Assembly (NCBI RefSeq): GCF_005239225.2 | Contig: NC_133294.1 | Span: 15,141,631 to 15,205,630 of the forward strand | DNA: 64,000 bases | DNA from: Populus alba | Taxonomy: Eukaryota > Streptophyta > Magnoliopsida > Malpighiales > Salicaceae | Direction: 5' to 3' | Shown here: positions 35,001 to 47,084 of the stretch, piece after piece | How positions within the stretch are numbered: the first letter of the stretch is position 1 | Layout: every line of letters begins with the position of its first letter | Program-made: the position numbers and the translations under genes | Notes under the pieces: model-generated | What the model was told of the DNA's origin: nothing | Databases searched by the model: none | What the model saw: the letters and a program-made list of their open reading frames with translations, nothing else

Positions 35001-37590
35001 AAACTTAATTAAATCATCACAGTTTAATTTATGACTAATGTTTTTAATGTGTGAAACCCATTAGATTTCTAATATGTTGGTATAGATATACATTATAATT
35101 ATAATTAAATGGAATAAAATAAATTAAACAATTTAAATTATTATCAATTCAATAATTAATTTATTTATATTTGAAGATCAAGTGCATCGTTTAACAATGT
35201 GTCATGATCCCCTAAATATTTAAAAAATTATTAGTGGTTTGACTTTGCCTTTCAATAACTGATTTTATAGTTTAATTAATATTCTTTCATCAATAATGTT
35301 ATGATTTAACATTAAAGCATGGAGTATGTCCGTCATTTTAATCATTAATCATTTAAATAAGATTTGAAACTCTTTTTAAATCTCATTTCACCTTGGCCAA
35401 TGATTTCTTAGTCAATACTATTTAAGAACATATAAAACATTTTCTCTAATTCACCTAGAGTGATGAATCGTCTCTTGATCACTCAAATTCCTCATATAGT
35501 TCATGATATATTCAATGTCTACCCTTTCATTACCTCAATTAAGATAACATGTAACATGATCAAAGTATAACATTCTCTAAGATTACTTATTGATCCCAAG
35601 TCTAAAGATCACTTATACAATCATCACATGAGCCTTTCCAAAGTTATGAATCTTGTTATTCCTAGTAAGCTGAACAAATATAGGTGTAGACTTGGTTTTG
35701 TTCGTGACACAATGTATAGCCATAGATTAAAAAAAAAAAAAACTAACTATGATTTTGATAAATTTTGAATATGAATAATAATAATCTCAATAATTTATTT
35801 TGAAAACTAAATTATAAATTATTTAAATAATCTCTAAATCCAACCTAGTTAATAAAATATAAGCCAAATAAAATTTTCTATAGTATATTATGGGTCTAAT
35901 TTAAATATGAAAACAATTATAGCTAGTAGATTAACTATAATACTAAGTTTATAGAATACATTGACAAAATTTTAGCCTGATTAAAGTTATAACAATTATC
36001 TTAAAATTTATTACAATTCTATTATTGACCATCAAATCTTTCGCTTGGAAGTTGCTGCTCATTTAGAACAAAAGGTTGCTCTTCTAAAAAGGTTATTTTA
36101 AACATAGCTTGTAGGATGAAAGATTGTACATAGATGTTATTAAGGGAAAGACTATTTCAATGAATAAAAATAGATTTAGCAAGATGATAATAATGGTGGA
36201 AAAAAAACAAGCATATTTGTTTGGGCCAACATAAATGGACTTATAAAAATGACAAACATACTATGCAACAAAAGAAGAACAAGATAAGCAAGAGAAGTAT
36301 AATGATGTGAAATGAAGGTAGGAGAGAGATAATAAAAGAAAAAATGGAAGGCAAAAAAAATAAAAAAGAAGGAATAGTACATTAAAGACGCACTAGAGCT
36401 CTAATCAGAACATGTGGTATCATAAAAAAGACTTGACAAGGCAATTTTAAAGACACCAAAAAAGAACGAAGTTAAAAATAATCCGCACATGCTGCCTAAA
36501 TGTGATGCGTGTGATTCACATACTAGCATATATATTACATGGGTCAACTAAGTTTTCTCCTTCCTCTTTATTTATTACATATTTCTCTAAAACTCTATAG
36601 TCAGTTCTTAAATTTTCTTGACCAATAGCATGCAATGCAAATGCTTACCACATAAGCTTAAAGGACTACACCATCTTGACCGGCTTGAGGGAATGCATTA
36701 GCTCAAAGGACCGCACAAGCCCATAGAGCCCAAGAGAATGTTCGAACTTCTGAGTAAATTTTCAGGAAGCCTAGTGAGTGAAACACACCACAATACAGAG
36801 TGACCACCTCTAAAAAAGTTAGTATAATATTGTACAATTCTATGCTTACAAATAACTTATCACTAACACATATACGTTTCTCACCAATGACTATTTCTTG
36901 ATGACATGTCTTCTTAAAGGGAACCTAATTCCCTTGTCAATTACTCTCAAACACCAACTTTTTCAATAATAGCACGACAAGGTACAACAACCAACTAATT
37001 TTTTTCTACTTTTCATAAGATACTTGTGAGTAAATGTAATTATTCTTTATTATTATACTACTTTTAACGAGATAAACTAATGTTAATAAGGTCTATAAAT
37101 CCTTAGGTTATCAAGTAATATAACTTGAATAAAACTTTATTTAGAATAGTAGAGCAAACCACACAAGCCATAGAGCCATATTGGCTCCTATTTCTACACA
37201 TTTTTCTCTTGCTCCACGCATTATTATTCAACTCAATATAATCCTTTTCTTCTACATCTACTAATTTAAGTAATGAATGATATTCTATTTTGAAAGAATA
37301 AAAAAAAAAACTTATTTTTGTATGACGGTATGGAAACTGAATGGCCGAATTCCAGTCCCCTTATTAGTCCATCGATCAATGGTCAAATCCAATCACCATA
37401 GTCAGTTCATCAATAGCTAAGGAAAGTTCCAAATGTAATTTGAAGTTTTTCCAGCTTCGTTAGATTATATTCATAAAGCGGTTGGAACTTGCTGTCCTCT
37501 TTACTTTTGCATCCAAATAGTCGAAATTTAATGCAACTGAATTAAGTAGTGATTAGTATGGACAATGGTTTTGCAATCTCAATCATCTTA
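32061..37590. other. AT-rich intergenic stretch, no supported gene
   Basis: A patch of CCACC-rich DNA lies at about 32690-32820. A 79-codon frame at 33543-33782 and a 65-codon frame just after it show no domain I can name; the first includes FSTEFTTTRALGWIPSLEE, which looks protein-like but is unplaced. Text near 35400-35680 (for example ATCACTCAAATTCCTCATATAG) reads like LTR-element DNA but could not be classed. Minus-strand 36176-36382 is a Phe/Leu-rich chance frame. Confidence 0.35.
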
Positions 37591-37630
37591 CACTACCAGA
37601 AAATCAATAAATACAAACGGAAATACCGAG

Positions 37631-37766
37631 GGAATTACCGTGGGAAAAAAAATTAAAACAAAGCAAAAATAAATGATGACGTGTCAGTTTTTACCAACGG
37701 AATTACCGTGGGAAAAAAAATTAAAACAAAGCAAAAATAAATGATGACGTGTCAGTTTTTACCAAC
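37631..37766 (+). repeat. Perfect 68-base tandem duplication inside the CACTA element
   Basis: GGAATTACCGTGGG begins at 37631 and 37699; each copy runs 68 bases to TTTTTACCAAC and the two look identical. A third GGAATTACCG follows at 37767 but then diverges. Confidence 0.92.
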
Positions 37767-38270
37767 GGAATTACCGACATAATTATTCCGTTGGTAATTT
37801 CATCAGTAAATACGTTGGGAAATCCGTTGGTAAACTGTGAACACTGTTCATCATGTCAATTACAAAGGGAATTACCGACGGAATTTTCCGTCGGTATTTT
37901 CCAGAGAGCTCCATAATTGTTCATCTTCTAATTGCACTGTTAATTGTTTTACTTTACGGACAAAATCACCGATGGATTGAAAATTCATCGGCATGTTTTG
38001 GCGGTTTTCTGAAAAAATTCAATTGATTTAAAATTTTCATTTAAATATTACAGATACAATCACCAACGGATTGAAAAATCATCGGTAATTTTTGGCGGTT
38101 TCTGAAAATTTTTTACGAAATTGAAAATTTAAATTAAATATTACCGACGAAATTACCAACGAAATAATTAAAAAATATTAATATTCAAGTATCCATCGGT
38201 AAATCCGTCGGTAACGCGCCGCAATAAAAAACCTGAATCCGCTTATTTCACAAGAGATAGACTCATTATT

Positions 38271-38345
38271 TCTTTTTCTTCTTCTTCTTCTTTTACTTCT
38301 ACTTCTACTTCTTCTTCTTCTACTTCTACTTCTACTTCTTCTTCA
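38271..38345 (+). repeat. (CTT)n/(TACTTC)n pyrimidine microsatellite
   Basis: CTTCTTCTTC runs mixed with ACTTCTACTTC units in the middle of the CACTA element, followed by more CT-rich DNA up to 38445. Confidence 0.85.
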
Positions 38346-39309
38346 CTATATGTAAAAAACATCAATATCTGTTTCTTTCTCTTCTTTTCTCTCTTCATCT
38401 CCTTCTCTTTTCCTCCATGCTCGGGTATGTCTTCTTCTTCTTTCTTCTTTTATCCTCTTAGTTTTTTTTAATTAATATGCTTCACGAATTTATTTTTTCC
38501 TTAGCTTCACTTGCAAGTATATTAAGGTAAGATTTTTCTTTTTTCTTATTTTTTCATGATTTTTTCACTATATTTGTTTTTTTATTTAATTTTAATTGAT
38601 TTTTTTCTTAATAATTGTATAAATGTTGTTGTGAGATTTTTTTTTTCATATGAGATCAATTTTTAGTTGATTTATTTATAGGATTTTTAAATTTTTAGCA
38701 ATTGCAACTTCATTTTTTTCATATGAATTTTTTTAGTTTAATTAATTCTTTTTGTTTTATTTATTTGTTGCAAATTTGTTTGAGTTGATTTTGTTATTCT
38801 TTTTTCCAAGCATTTTGAGTATATATTATACAATATTGATTTATGTTAATTTAATTATTTTATAATTTTATAAATTTATAAAATGAATTTTTTTAAAATG
38901 TTTTTAAATAATTACCGACGGATTTACCGACGAAAATTTCAGTTGGTAAATCCGTCGGTAATAAAAAAAATTTACTGACGCGTCTGTTCCGCCAGTAAAT
39001 CTGTCGGTAATATTATTACCGACGGACAAAAAATTACCGACGAAAGATTCACCGACAAAAATTCTTCATCGGTGATTTCGTCGGTAAATTAATTACCGAT
39101 AGAATATGTGTTTTACGCCGACAGAAAAATTATGCTAGTAAAATTGTTAAATCTTGTAGGCTTATGGACGATTTATCCAATAACGTTTTCTCTCCCAATA
39201 TTATTGATTGCTATCTATTCTCTCTTTTGAAAAGAAATCTCCTTTATTGGCCTTTTGTAAAGTTGCGAGCGCTCGTCTCCACATTTCAATGTTTAATCTT
39301 TGGGAATAT

Positions 39310-39384
39310 GAGAGTAGCTCCTATTTTGTGTAAATATCAGCCGATCTGATGGGTCTATATTTACACAAAATAGGAGCTACTCTC
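39310..39384. repeat. Perfect inverted repeat, 28-base arms and 19-base loop
   Basis: The left arm 39310-39337 starts GAGAGTAGCTCC and the right arm 39357-39384 ends GGAGCTACTCTC. All 28 pairs match, with the loop at 39338-39356. RNA read through it would fold into a strong hairpin. It lies 170 bases beyond the CACTA element. Confidence 0.92.
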
Positions 39385-39510
39385 TACTAGACCTCAACAT
39401 TATTAAGGGAAGATATCAAGGACATAGCAGAACCAGAAGAGTTATAAGAAACTGAAAAATGGAAGAAGAGGAGTTTTCGTCTCTCTACTAGATCACCTCA
39501 ACATTATTAA
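39381..39510 (+). repeat. Direct repeat beside the inverted repeat
   Basis: TCTCTACTAG followed by ACCTCAACATTATTAA at 39381-39406 recurs at 39482-39510 with a three-base insert (ATC). Spacing is 101 bases. Confidence 0.85.
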
Positions 39511-39729
39511 TGGCTCTTCTATGGTGCTTTTAACACCACATGTGGATGATTCTTTCATTGAGTATTTACGAGGTTGTAACTCGGTATCGAAGGTGGTCTT
39601 CTGCATTCCTTTCTTATAAATTAAATTCAGTTCATAATGACTTACAATTATTCCGAAGACAAATTAGTTTGGAGGAGTACTTGGTAAAATCAATGCAGGC
39701 TGCTCTATTTTACTATTACATCAAATATT

Positions 39730-39950
39730 TTTTTAGAATTATTTTTATTTGAAAATATATTAAAATAATACATTTTTTTTAAAAAAATATTTTTTATATT
39801 AATATATTAAAATGATTTAAAAATAAAATTAAAAATTAAAAATTAAAAATTAAAAATCAATTGTTAAACTTTTTTTAACCTAACTTCTGTTTAAAACGCA
39901 ATTAAAAAACATAACGCGATTAGTATTGCGGCTGGTATTGAGGGAGGTTT
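39730..39950. repeat. AT-rich MITE-like element, copy 3
   Basis: AT-rich block with ATTAAAATGATTTAAAA, four ATTAAAA units and a final AAAACGCAATTAAAAAAC and GCGATTAGTATTGCGGC. Same kind as 30560 and 61330. Borders approximate. Confidence 0.4.
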
Positions 39951-40749
39951 CGTCCCTTTAAAAGTTGAGAATTTGGTAGTGGAAAGCGAGTAAAAAAATT
40001 GGGTCTTATTCAAACGTGTTAGTTAGTGTGGCACAAAACATTGTTAACACACTCATATATTAATTACCTTGTTTATTTTTTTATTTTGATCTTTAAATTT
40101 TAATTTTGAATAATTTTATAAAGAGTAGTGTATCCAGTGTATTTTTTTATAATACATTTTTTTTCTCAATCTTTAAAAATAATATAATTTAGATCCTTTC
40201 AAACTTTAAAAATTTACAAAATTTTATTTTTAATATTTTAAGTTCCTAACTAAAAAGAGGAGACAGGCAATTCATCAAATTTAAGTAATTAGAGAAAAAG
40301 TCGTTTGTAATGCTATTGTTTACCATCAAAATAGTTATTTTTTATATTCATTAGTTCCATGTGACGAGAGTGATTTTATGATAATTGTTTAAAGCTTCAA
40401 TATTGCTTGAAAAATAGGTCTAAATCAAGAAAGACAAAACTGGCCTAGATTTTTAGAGGAGTTTTTTTTACTGTTTTTGGGGTTAATGAATTGATTTGTA
40501 ATTGTTATAAGAGTGTTGGTGATGTATCTTTTTTAGTTGAAATGACTTGAAAATCAGTTTTTTAGGGTTTAAAAAACATTATCCTAATTTTCTGGCCATC
40601 ATAATGATAGCCGTAATCTAACGTTCATAGAGAGATGGGTCATATGCCCACGCGCCAAGGCTTCTTTTGTGCATTTTTTTTATTTAAAATATTTTATATT
40701 TAGGTTAAATATAATAGAGAAAAAACATTTTTGATCCGTAGTTAAGTTA
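39951..40749. other. AT-rich intergenic stretch
   Basis: No gene seen. Confidence 0.35.
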
Positions 40750-41110
40750 ATGAACCAGATCACTTGTTTAGTAGGTTAAGCTACAACACTTAGCCTATTT
40801 TTTTTTTCTAATTTTTCTTTTTTCTTTTTGATTGATACTTGTTTAATGTGTCTTTTTTAAGTATTTTTTAATTTATATTTCAATTAATATTCCTCTCATG
40901 TGAATTTGTTTTTGGCTTATTTAGCTTTTTTTTTAATTGAGATTTTTCTTAATTATTTATTGTGTATTTAATTTTTAAAAAGATTATTCTAATTCATCTA
41001 TAATTTTTTAATGTTTTATGTAAATGAAATTTTATTTTTAAAATAAAAGGTATTTCTTTTTAGATACTATTTACAATATGTGCAGTCTTACATAATATTT
41101 TTTTTTAATT
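40750..41110 (+). repeat. Dispersed repeat, family B, copy 1
   Basis: GGCTTATTTAGCTTTTTTTT ... TGTGTATTTAATTTTTAAA and GATTATTCTAATTCATCTAT appear in the same order, with small changes, at 54430-54520. The upstream text CCCACGCGCCAAGG (about 40649) also resembles CCCATAGGCGCGGG (about 54351). Confidence 0.5.
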
Positions 41111-41959
41111 TAATTAATTTCATGCATGTGTCTATTTTTTTTATCATTTGATTGAATAAAAAAATAATATTAATAAATAAAATTTAACAAATATAATCAG
41201 GTAAATATTTTATATTACAAGAACAAATATTTTGCTCGATATCTTTCTCTTAATTTTTCTAGTTTTGTTTTTAATTATCTAACTTTCAGGTCTATGTTAT
41301 AGTATGTTAAGGTCTGTTTTGTTTTTCTTTCATGCGTTCTGTCATTTCCCTCTTTCTCTCCAAGTGGTTTTTATCTCCAATTTGATGTCTATCTTGTTAT
41401 CTCTGCTTATCACAAAAAGTTTTTTTTTAAAAAAAAGTAAAATGCCTTCTAAGAAATTAACAGTTTTGACGAGCAGGACCATAATTGGATATGTAATGGC
41501 CTTCGAGATTTATCTCAAATCACCATCAAACCCTAAAATCACATCCAAGGTGGTTTGAAGTGAAATATTGGGACGCAGCAAGATCATATGCGATAACATT
41601 TCTTGTCGGTTGAAGGTGATTCAATGGACTTGAGTTCATCAAGCGTCCCTTTCATCTTTTTATCTGCTTGGTTCAAGCCAATAGCCAGTTCTTGACCTTG
41701 ATTATGAAAATGGCAAGTGATTGTGTTTGCGACATTATAAATTACAAAATCAGCTACGAAAAAATAGCTTGCATTTGGGAAAGGAATCCTAGCTAGAATG
41801 CGGCTCCTATATGAAGGCGAAGCAAGAAATCCCCACTAACACTTGTTCCTTGTTAATGCGTATCTTTCCAATGTGAAAGGGAAATATTTCTTCATGACCA
41901 GTAAAAAGAGTGATGCTAACATGACATTTAGGGCTTTTTTTTTTTTTTTTTTTTGTCAT
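41111..41959. other. Unassigned stretch
   Basis: The 84-codon frame at 41304-41558 has no recognisable domain. DNA around 41440-41900 is less AT-rich but shows no gene. Confidence 0.35.
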
Positions 41960-42130
41960 ATAAATTGATTAAAGTCTGGGTCTATTGCGGAAAGCGGTTG
42001 AAATTATATTTTAAAATAATTTAAATTTTATTATATTTTTAAAATAATTTTTATATGTTGATATTAAAAATATTTTTTAAAAATTAAAAAAATATTACTA
42101 TAATATATTTTTAAAAAATATATTTTAAAC
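41960..42130. repeat. AT-rich MITE-like element, copy 4
   Basis: Starts near GTCTATTGCGGAAAGCGGTTG, has TATTTTAAAATAATTT and GTTGATATTAAAAATA blocks, and ends near TTTTAAACAAGATCCC. The order is that of the AT-rich elements elsewhere in the window. Confidence 0.45.
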
Positions 42131-42633
42131 AAGATCCCTATTATATTCTCAAACAAAGTGTTAATTACAATTGTTATTGCGTGGAAAAAATAAATTTTAG
42201 AAGAGATAATCTAAATTGATGTCGGGGTTTCGGGTTGTCTTTAATGACACCTAGCTACCATGCTACATGGCAATAGTATTTTTTTACAAATATATGTACG
42301 GTGCTAGATTTTGGAGTTAGTTTTTTTAAAAAAAAATGTTAAATAAAATATATATTAGTGGTTGATTTTAGAGTTAGAAGGAGTAATGGGTATTATGATA
42401 GAGGTTAATCTGACCATTATAAAAAAAATACAAAAAACTAACTTTTAAAATTATATATATATAGTTTCATGATACTTCAAAGAAATTAGTTTTATTTATC
42501 CTATAAAACAATCAAAAATAAAAAGAACAATCCTTATAAACATCTCATTTGCTTCTATCTTTTCTTTTTACTATGAAAATTAGCTTTATATTTTAATATT
42601 CAGTTAGTATTAACAATTATTTTTTATTTATCA

Positions 42634-42635
<2 letters not shown>

Positions 42636-42681
<46 letters not shown>
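42636..42681. repeat. (TA)n microsatellite
   Basis: About 23 uninterrupted TA units. Confidence 0.95.
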
Positions 42682-42686
<5 letters not shown>

Positions 42687-42729
42687 CTTTTAGTTACTCA
42701 ATTTAAAAAATGTTAAGAATGGAATTTTT

Positions 42730-43150
42730 TTTTAATTTATTTTAGTTTGCTTTTTATAAGGTTATCTTGATTTCAAGTAAATATCATGACATTGGGTTAG
42801 TGCTTGATTTTTCTGTATGTTTTTTTTATCATATGATTAAAAAAAAGTATTTTTGCAAAAACAAATATATTAAACTAATGAAATCCTTGATCCAAGTCGC
42901 AGGTTTGACAAGTTAACCCGGGTCGATCCAATATATCATCATCTCAATATTAAAATAAAAAGACATCATTTTAAATTTTTTTATGTCAAATCATGTTTTT
43001 ATCGTTGTCCAAGTTACCTTTGGACAAATCAAGTCAATGGTCATATCAAGACAATTCCTAAATATTTTGATTTGAAGCCTAAGCTAAGTAAGGCATCTGG
43101 TCAAGAGGTTTTAAAATTAACTAGTTGGATCGAAGTATAATAATATTGTC
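42730..43150 (+). repeat. Dispersed repeat, copy 2 (shares 3' end with 6.1 and 44.8 kb)
   Basis: Contains GCAGGTTTGACAAGTTAAC, CGATCCAATATATCATCATC, TCAATATTAAAATAAAAAGAC, a TCAAATCATGTTTTTATCG block and GGTTTTAAAATTAACTAG. The same blocks in the same order end the 43500-45060 array and lie at 6140-6370. Confidence 0.6.
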
Positions 43151-43499
43151 AATAAATTTCCTAATATTACTTTTCCATGTTTAATTTTTTTTATTCAAAT
43201 GGTAACATTGTGTAGAAACTGCAGCCGCTAGAAGTGGAAGGTATTATATTTTTTTTATAACATAACCAAAGAAAAGGCATGTTTAGGCTAAGACTTCAAA
43301 TATACCAAAGAGGAAAAAAAAAACAGAAAGAGATATTTCTTTTCTTTTCATTTCTTTTTGTATCATCTTTTGACACGTTGGAAGTTGATCCATTTATTAA
43401 CTATAAACTAAAAGAGGAGGAAGTTTATTGTACCCCTCCTCACAAAGCAATATTTATTTAAATAGTACTTTTTTTTTTCTTTTTCTTTTTTCTTTTCTT

Positions 43500-45060
43500 A
43501 TTTTTTTAATTAATATATATTTTTTAATTTCATCTTTTAATATTATATTTATTTTTTAATGAGTTATCACACTCTCATAACATAGATTACAAATTTGACG
43601 GGTTAATTCAGTTGACTAAAGTTTTCCTTTTCTTTTTCTTACTTAACTATTTTTCTAATTTTTTTCTGATTAGGAATTAGACTTTATGATTTGTTTTGTT
43701 TACTTTTTATTATGTTATTTTGGTCTCATGACCCAAGAATAATGCTTAATAGATTAACCCGAGTTGACTCGAGTCGTTTTTTATGTCATTTTTTTAATTA
43801 ATTTTTTTTCAATTTTATTATTCAATATTGAGTTGGTTAGAAATTGAGTTTCATAATCTGCTTTGATTTGCTTTCTCTTATGATATCTTGGTCTCACGAT
43901 TAAGATCGTGAATTTTAGCATTATATCCTCAGTTAAATTAAGACATTTTTTATTTTCTTTTTAATAGTTATCTATATCTCATAACCTAGATCATTAGTCA
44001 TTTAATAATGAAATTGCTTTTTATTGGCATGTTCTCATGACTCAAGTCGCGGGTTTTGCGAGATAACTCAATTGACTTTTTTTTTTTTTTTTAATTGAAT
44101 TTTCTCCCAAATTTTCATTTAATATTTTGTTAATTGGGATTTAGATTTTATGATTTATTTCGGTTTACTTTTTATTATGTCATCCCGATCTCATGGCTCA
44201 AGAATAGTGCTTAACGGGTAAACCCAGGTCGACTTAGCTTATTTTTTATGTCATTTTTTTAATTAAAATTTTTCAAATTTTATGTTTCAACATTGGTTTC
44301 ACAATGGTGATTGAGAATTGAGCTTCATAATTATTTTTTCTCTCTCTATAGGATTATCTTAATTTTATGACCAAAGTCGTGGATTTGCTAGATTAACTCA
44401 AGTTAAATTAAATTATTATTTTTTCTTTCTTTCTATGAGATTATCTTGGTTTGATGACATGGGTTATAAGTTTGATGGATTGACTCGGGTTGTTTTTTTT
44501 TTTTAATTGATTTCTTTTCTTGATTTTATCCTTTAATATTAGGTTGATTGGGGATTAGAGTTCATAATTTGTTTCGATTAACTTTCCATGAAGTTATTTA
44601 GGTCTTTTGATTTGGGTCACTTTTTTAAGTTATTTTTAAAATGATTTTTTTTTCAATTTCATCCTTCAACATTGAATTGATTAAGAATTAAGCTTCATAA
44701 GTTATTTTAATTTGCTTTCTATAAGGTTATCATAGTTTCATAACTCAGGTCATGAATTTGACATGTTAACCCAAATTAACCCAAGTCAATCCATATGTTG
44801 TTATCTTAATATTAAAAAAATATATCATCTTGAAATTTTTTTAGTCAAATTATGTTTTTACGGATTGTATAAGTTGTTTTTAGACTCGCAAAGTTAACCG
44901 AGTTACATTGGATCAACCCTCGCATGATTTTTTTGACTGAAAAAAAACATTAACAACATCTAAATATTTTTCTTATGTATAAGAAAAATATGACCTGACA
45001 CGCAACTGAGCTCAAGCCAATGATCTAGTCATCTTCTAATATTGTTTGAAACAAAATAAA
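43500..45060 (+). repeat. Diverged tandem array, about seven to eight units, with the shared 3' end
   Basis: Anchors of the form TTTAATATT...GGTTGATTGGGGATTAG recur near 43539, 43668, 43824, 44121, 44289, 44534 and 44668. Between them come TTTCTATGAAG, CATGACCCAAG and TTTGATGGATTGAC-like blocks in fixed order. The last unit runs into GTTGTTATCTTAATATT, TCAAATTATGTTTTTACGG and a final CTAATATTGTTTGAAACAAAAT, matching the copies at 6.1 and 42.9 kb. No coding capacity. Confidence 0.7.
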
Positions 45061-45419
45061 GAGAAATTTCAAGATTTGTGATTGGTAATTATAAATTATT
45101 CAATTTATACTAGTTAGTTTCGCGCGAGGAATTTATTAGCTATTTTATTTAACCTTGTTTAATAAGGGGAATCAATATGGTGGCCCTTCAACCTGGTCTT
45201 AGAGTAAACTGGGTGGAAATTAACCTAATCTAGTTTATCTAACTTTGCAGGTGCACCCTTGACTTAGTTGATCGTCCAAAACTTGATCTAATTTTTTTTA
45301 TATAAAAGAATTAAAGCTACATCAATGTAATGTTTTACCATTAAAAAAAAATAGGCAACATTCTAGATTAAGCTAACACAAACCGCTTTAACATACCTAA
45401 TCCATAACTTAGGTTGTGG

Positions 45420-46930
45420 CCTTTATTGCCCCCGACATGAAAAATGAGATCTTAAAAATTAAAGAAACTTATAGAAAAATAGAGTCATCACTTAGTTTTT
45501 CAGGAAACTAAAAATCTTAAAATATGTAATGGTTTTCAGAGATTTTACAAGTGGTTACCTTAGCTATGTGTTTTTCTCCTAAATTTATTCCTATGTATGC
45601 CACTAATTGTTTAAATCATCTCTATACCGACTTGAAAGTCATTTATCATTAATTTTTAGTTGAAAATAACATGTTAGGCCTACATCAATACCTAAAAATA
45701 GAAGACTTATGGACCTAACATTAGAATCAATGTTGAATCAATGCATGATCTTAACTTAATGAAAAACTCGTTTATGCCTTTTTCTTTTGAACTCATTTTA
45801 GGGTTAAAATGTTGTATTATACCTATGGCAGTCCCTAAAAACTAGGAGACAAGTTGGCCTAACTATTTAGGAATCAAGCTTTGATCAAAACATTTTGCAA
45901 ACTTGATGAAACTCATTAAAACAATTTTAATTCTGGTTTAAAAAATATTTAAACACACATATATACATAAAATGGTGATAACAAAGTTTTACTAAATGAT
46001 AAAAATGTTTTTTCAAAGCAATCAAAAATAAAATAAAATAAAAATATATTTGTTTAAAGTTGCTAATTTTCAAAAATGAGTCTTTTCACACATATTAATA
46101 TGTAAAAGGATGAAAAAAATAATTTTACAAAGTGATAATATTGTAAATCCAAAGCAGTAAAAATAAAAAAAATCAAAAGTAAAAAAATGTATGAGTGAAA
46201 AGTTCTAGTTTCCAAAAATGAATTCTTTCACACACATGCCTATGTAAGATGATAACATAGTTTTATGAAATGATAATAATACTATTGCAATGCCATTAAA
46301 AAAAATAATGCATAAGTGAAAAGTTGTCGATTTCTAAAAATGAATTTTTTTTAAAACAAAAATGCATACATAAAAATATGACAGCATATTTTTACAAAGT
46401 GATAATAATGTTGTAATGAAGCTAGTAAAAATAATATAATAAAAAAATTGCATCAGTGAATAGTGACCATGAATAAATTTGCAACAACATTTAATTGCAT
46501 TTTTTAGTAGTAACATGTGCAAGTTATGAGAAAGAAGTAGAAGAGGAAGAAATAGGAATCTGACTTACCTTACGGCTGGTTCAAGGCAAGGAGAAGCTAG
46601 TATGGTGGTTGGTGCTGGTGGTAGAGAGGGTGGCGGCATCATTAGTCGTTGATTTCATATGATTTTCCAACTTCGGGTTTCTCCTTTTTATTTCTTTTAT
46701 CTCTTACTTTCCTTTCTTTTTTCTTTTTCATCTCCTATCCAGTGGATCAAAACACCTTTGTTTTTGCTCAAAAACTCTCATTTCCTTCTCTCTCTACCTC
46801 GGGTTATATTGTTACTTACCTTACCTCTCTATTTATAGGCAAGGATGAAGGTCTTGTAACCCTTGTTGGTGGTATGATCATGGTCATCGGTTCATTTTGA
46901 TTAATCTTCACCCTCACTATAGTTGATACT
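45420..46930 (+). mobile_element. LTR-like relic with internal tandem repeats
   Basis: Has a tandem block (45950-46470), then a GGTGG-rich block (about 46596-46640) and CTCTCTATTTATAGGC (about 46825), the same order as the relic at 10990-11180. The 83-codon frame at 46649-46900 is a chance frame across this DNA. No gag or pol. Class and borders are inference. Confidence 0.35.
45950..46470 (+). repeat. Four-copy diverged tandem repeat, about 120-140-base unit
   Basis: Anchors TTTTACTAAATGATAAAAATG (45982), TTTTACAAAGTGATAATATTG, TTTTATGAAATGATAATAAT and TTTTACAAAGTGATAATAATG are spaced about 139, 136 and 128 bases apart. Each is followed by AAGC-AGTAAAAATAAA-like text and by TTTC-AAAAATGA-TTCTTTCACACA-like text. 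Confidence 0.7.
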
Positions 46931-47084
46931 TTGGCCAAAACATGTTTGAGTTTCCATTTTTACATTAGTTTATTTAATGTTTTAGAGGGTTAGTATCAAA
47001 AAATTATAAAAAGAAATGAAATGCTGAAGAAAAATATTACGTCACTATTTTCTGATGATAATAATGATGACATATGTTTGTAAA

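Larger units (their letters stand above)
37591..39140. mobile_element. Non-autonomous CACTA (En/Spm-type) element
   Basis: The left end is CACTACCAGAAAATC (37591-37605), preceded by TTA. Many copies of ACCGACGGA and its complement TCCGTCGGT fill both ends (37610-38220 and 38910-39100), as in CACTA subterminal regions. The right end near 39131-39140 (TATGCTAGTA) is a decayed copy of the expected TCTGGTAGTG, and no 3-base duplication is seen there. There is no transposase frame in the 1.55 kb, so any movement would depend on another element. A pyrimidine-rich microsatellite lies in the middle. Confidence 0.8.
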
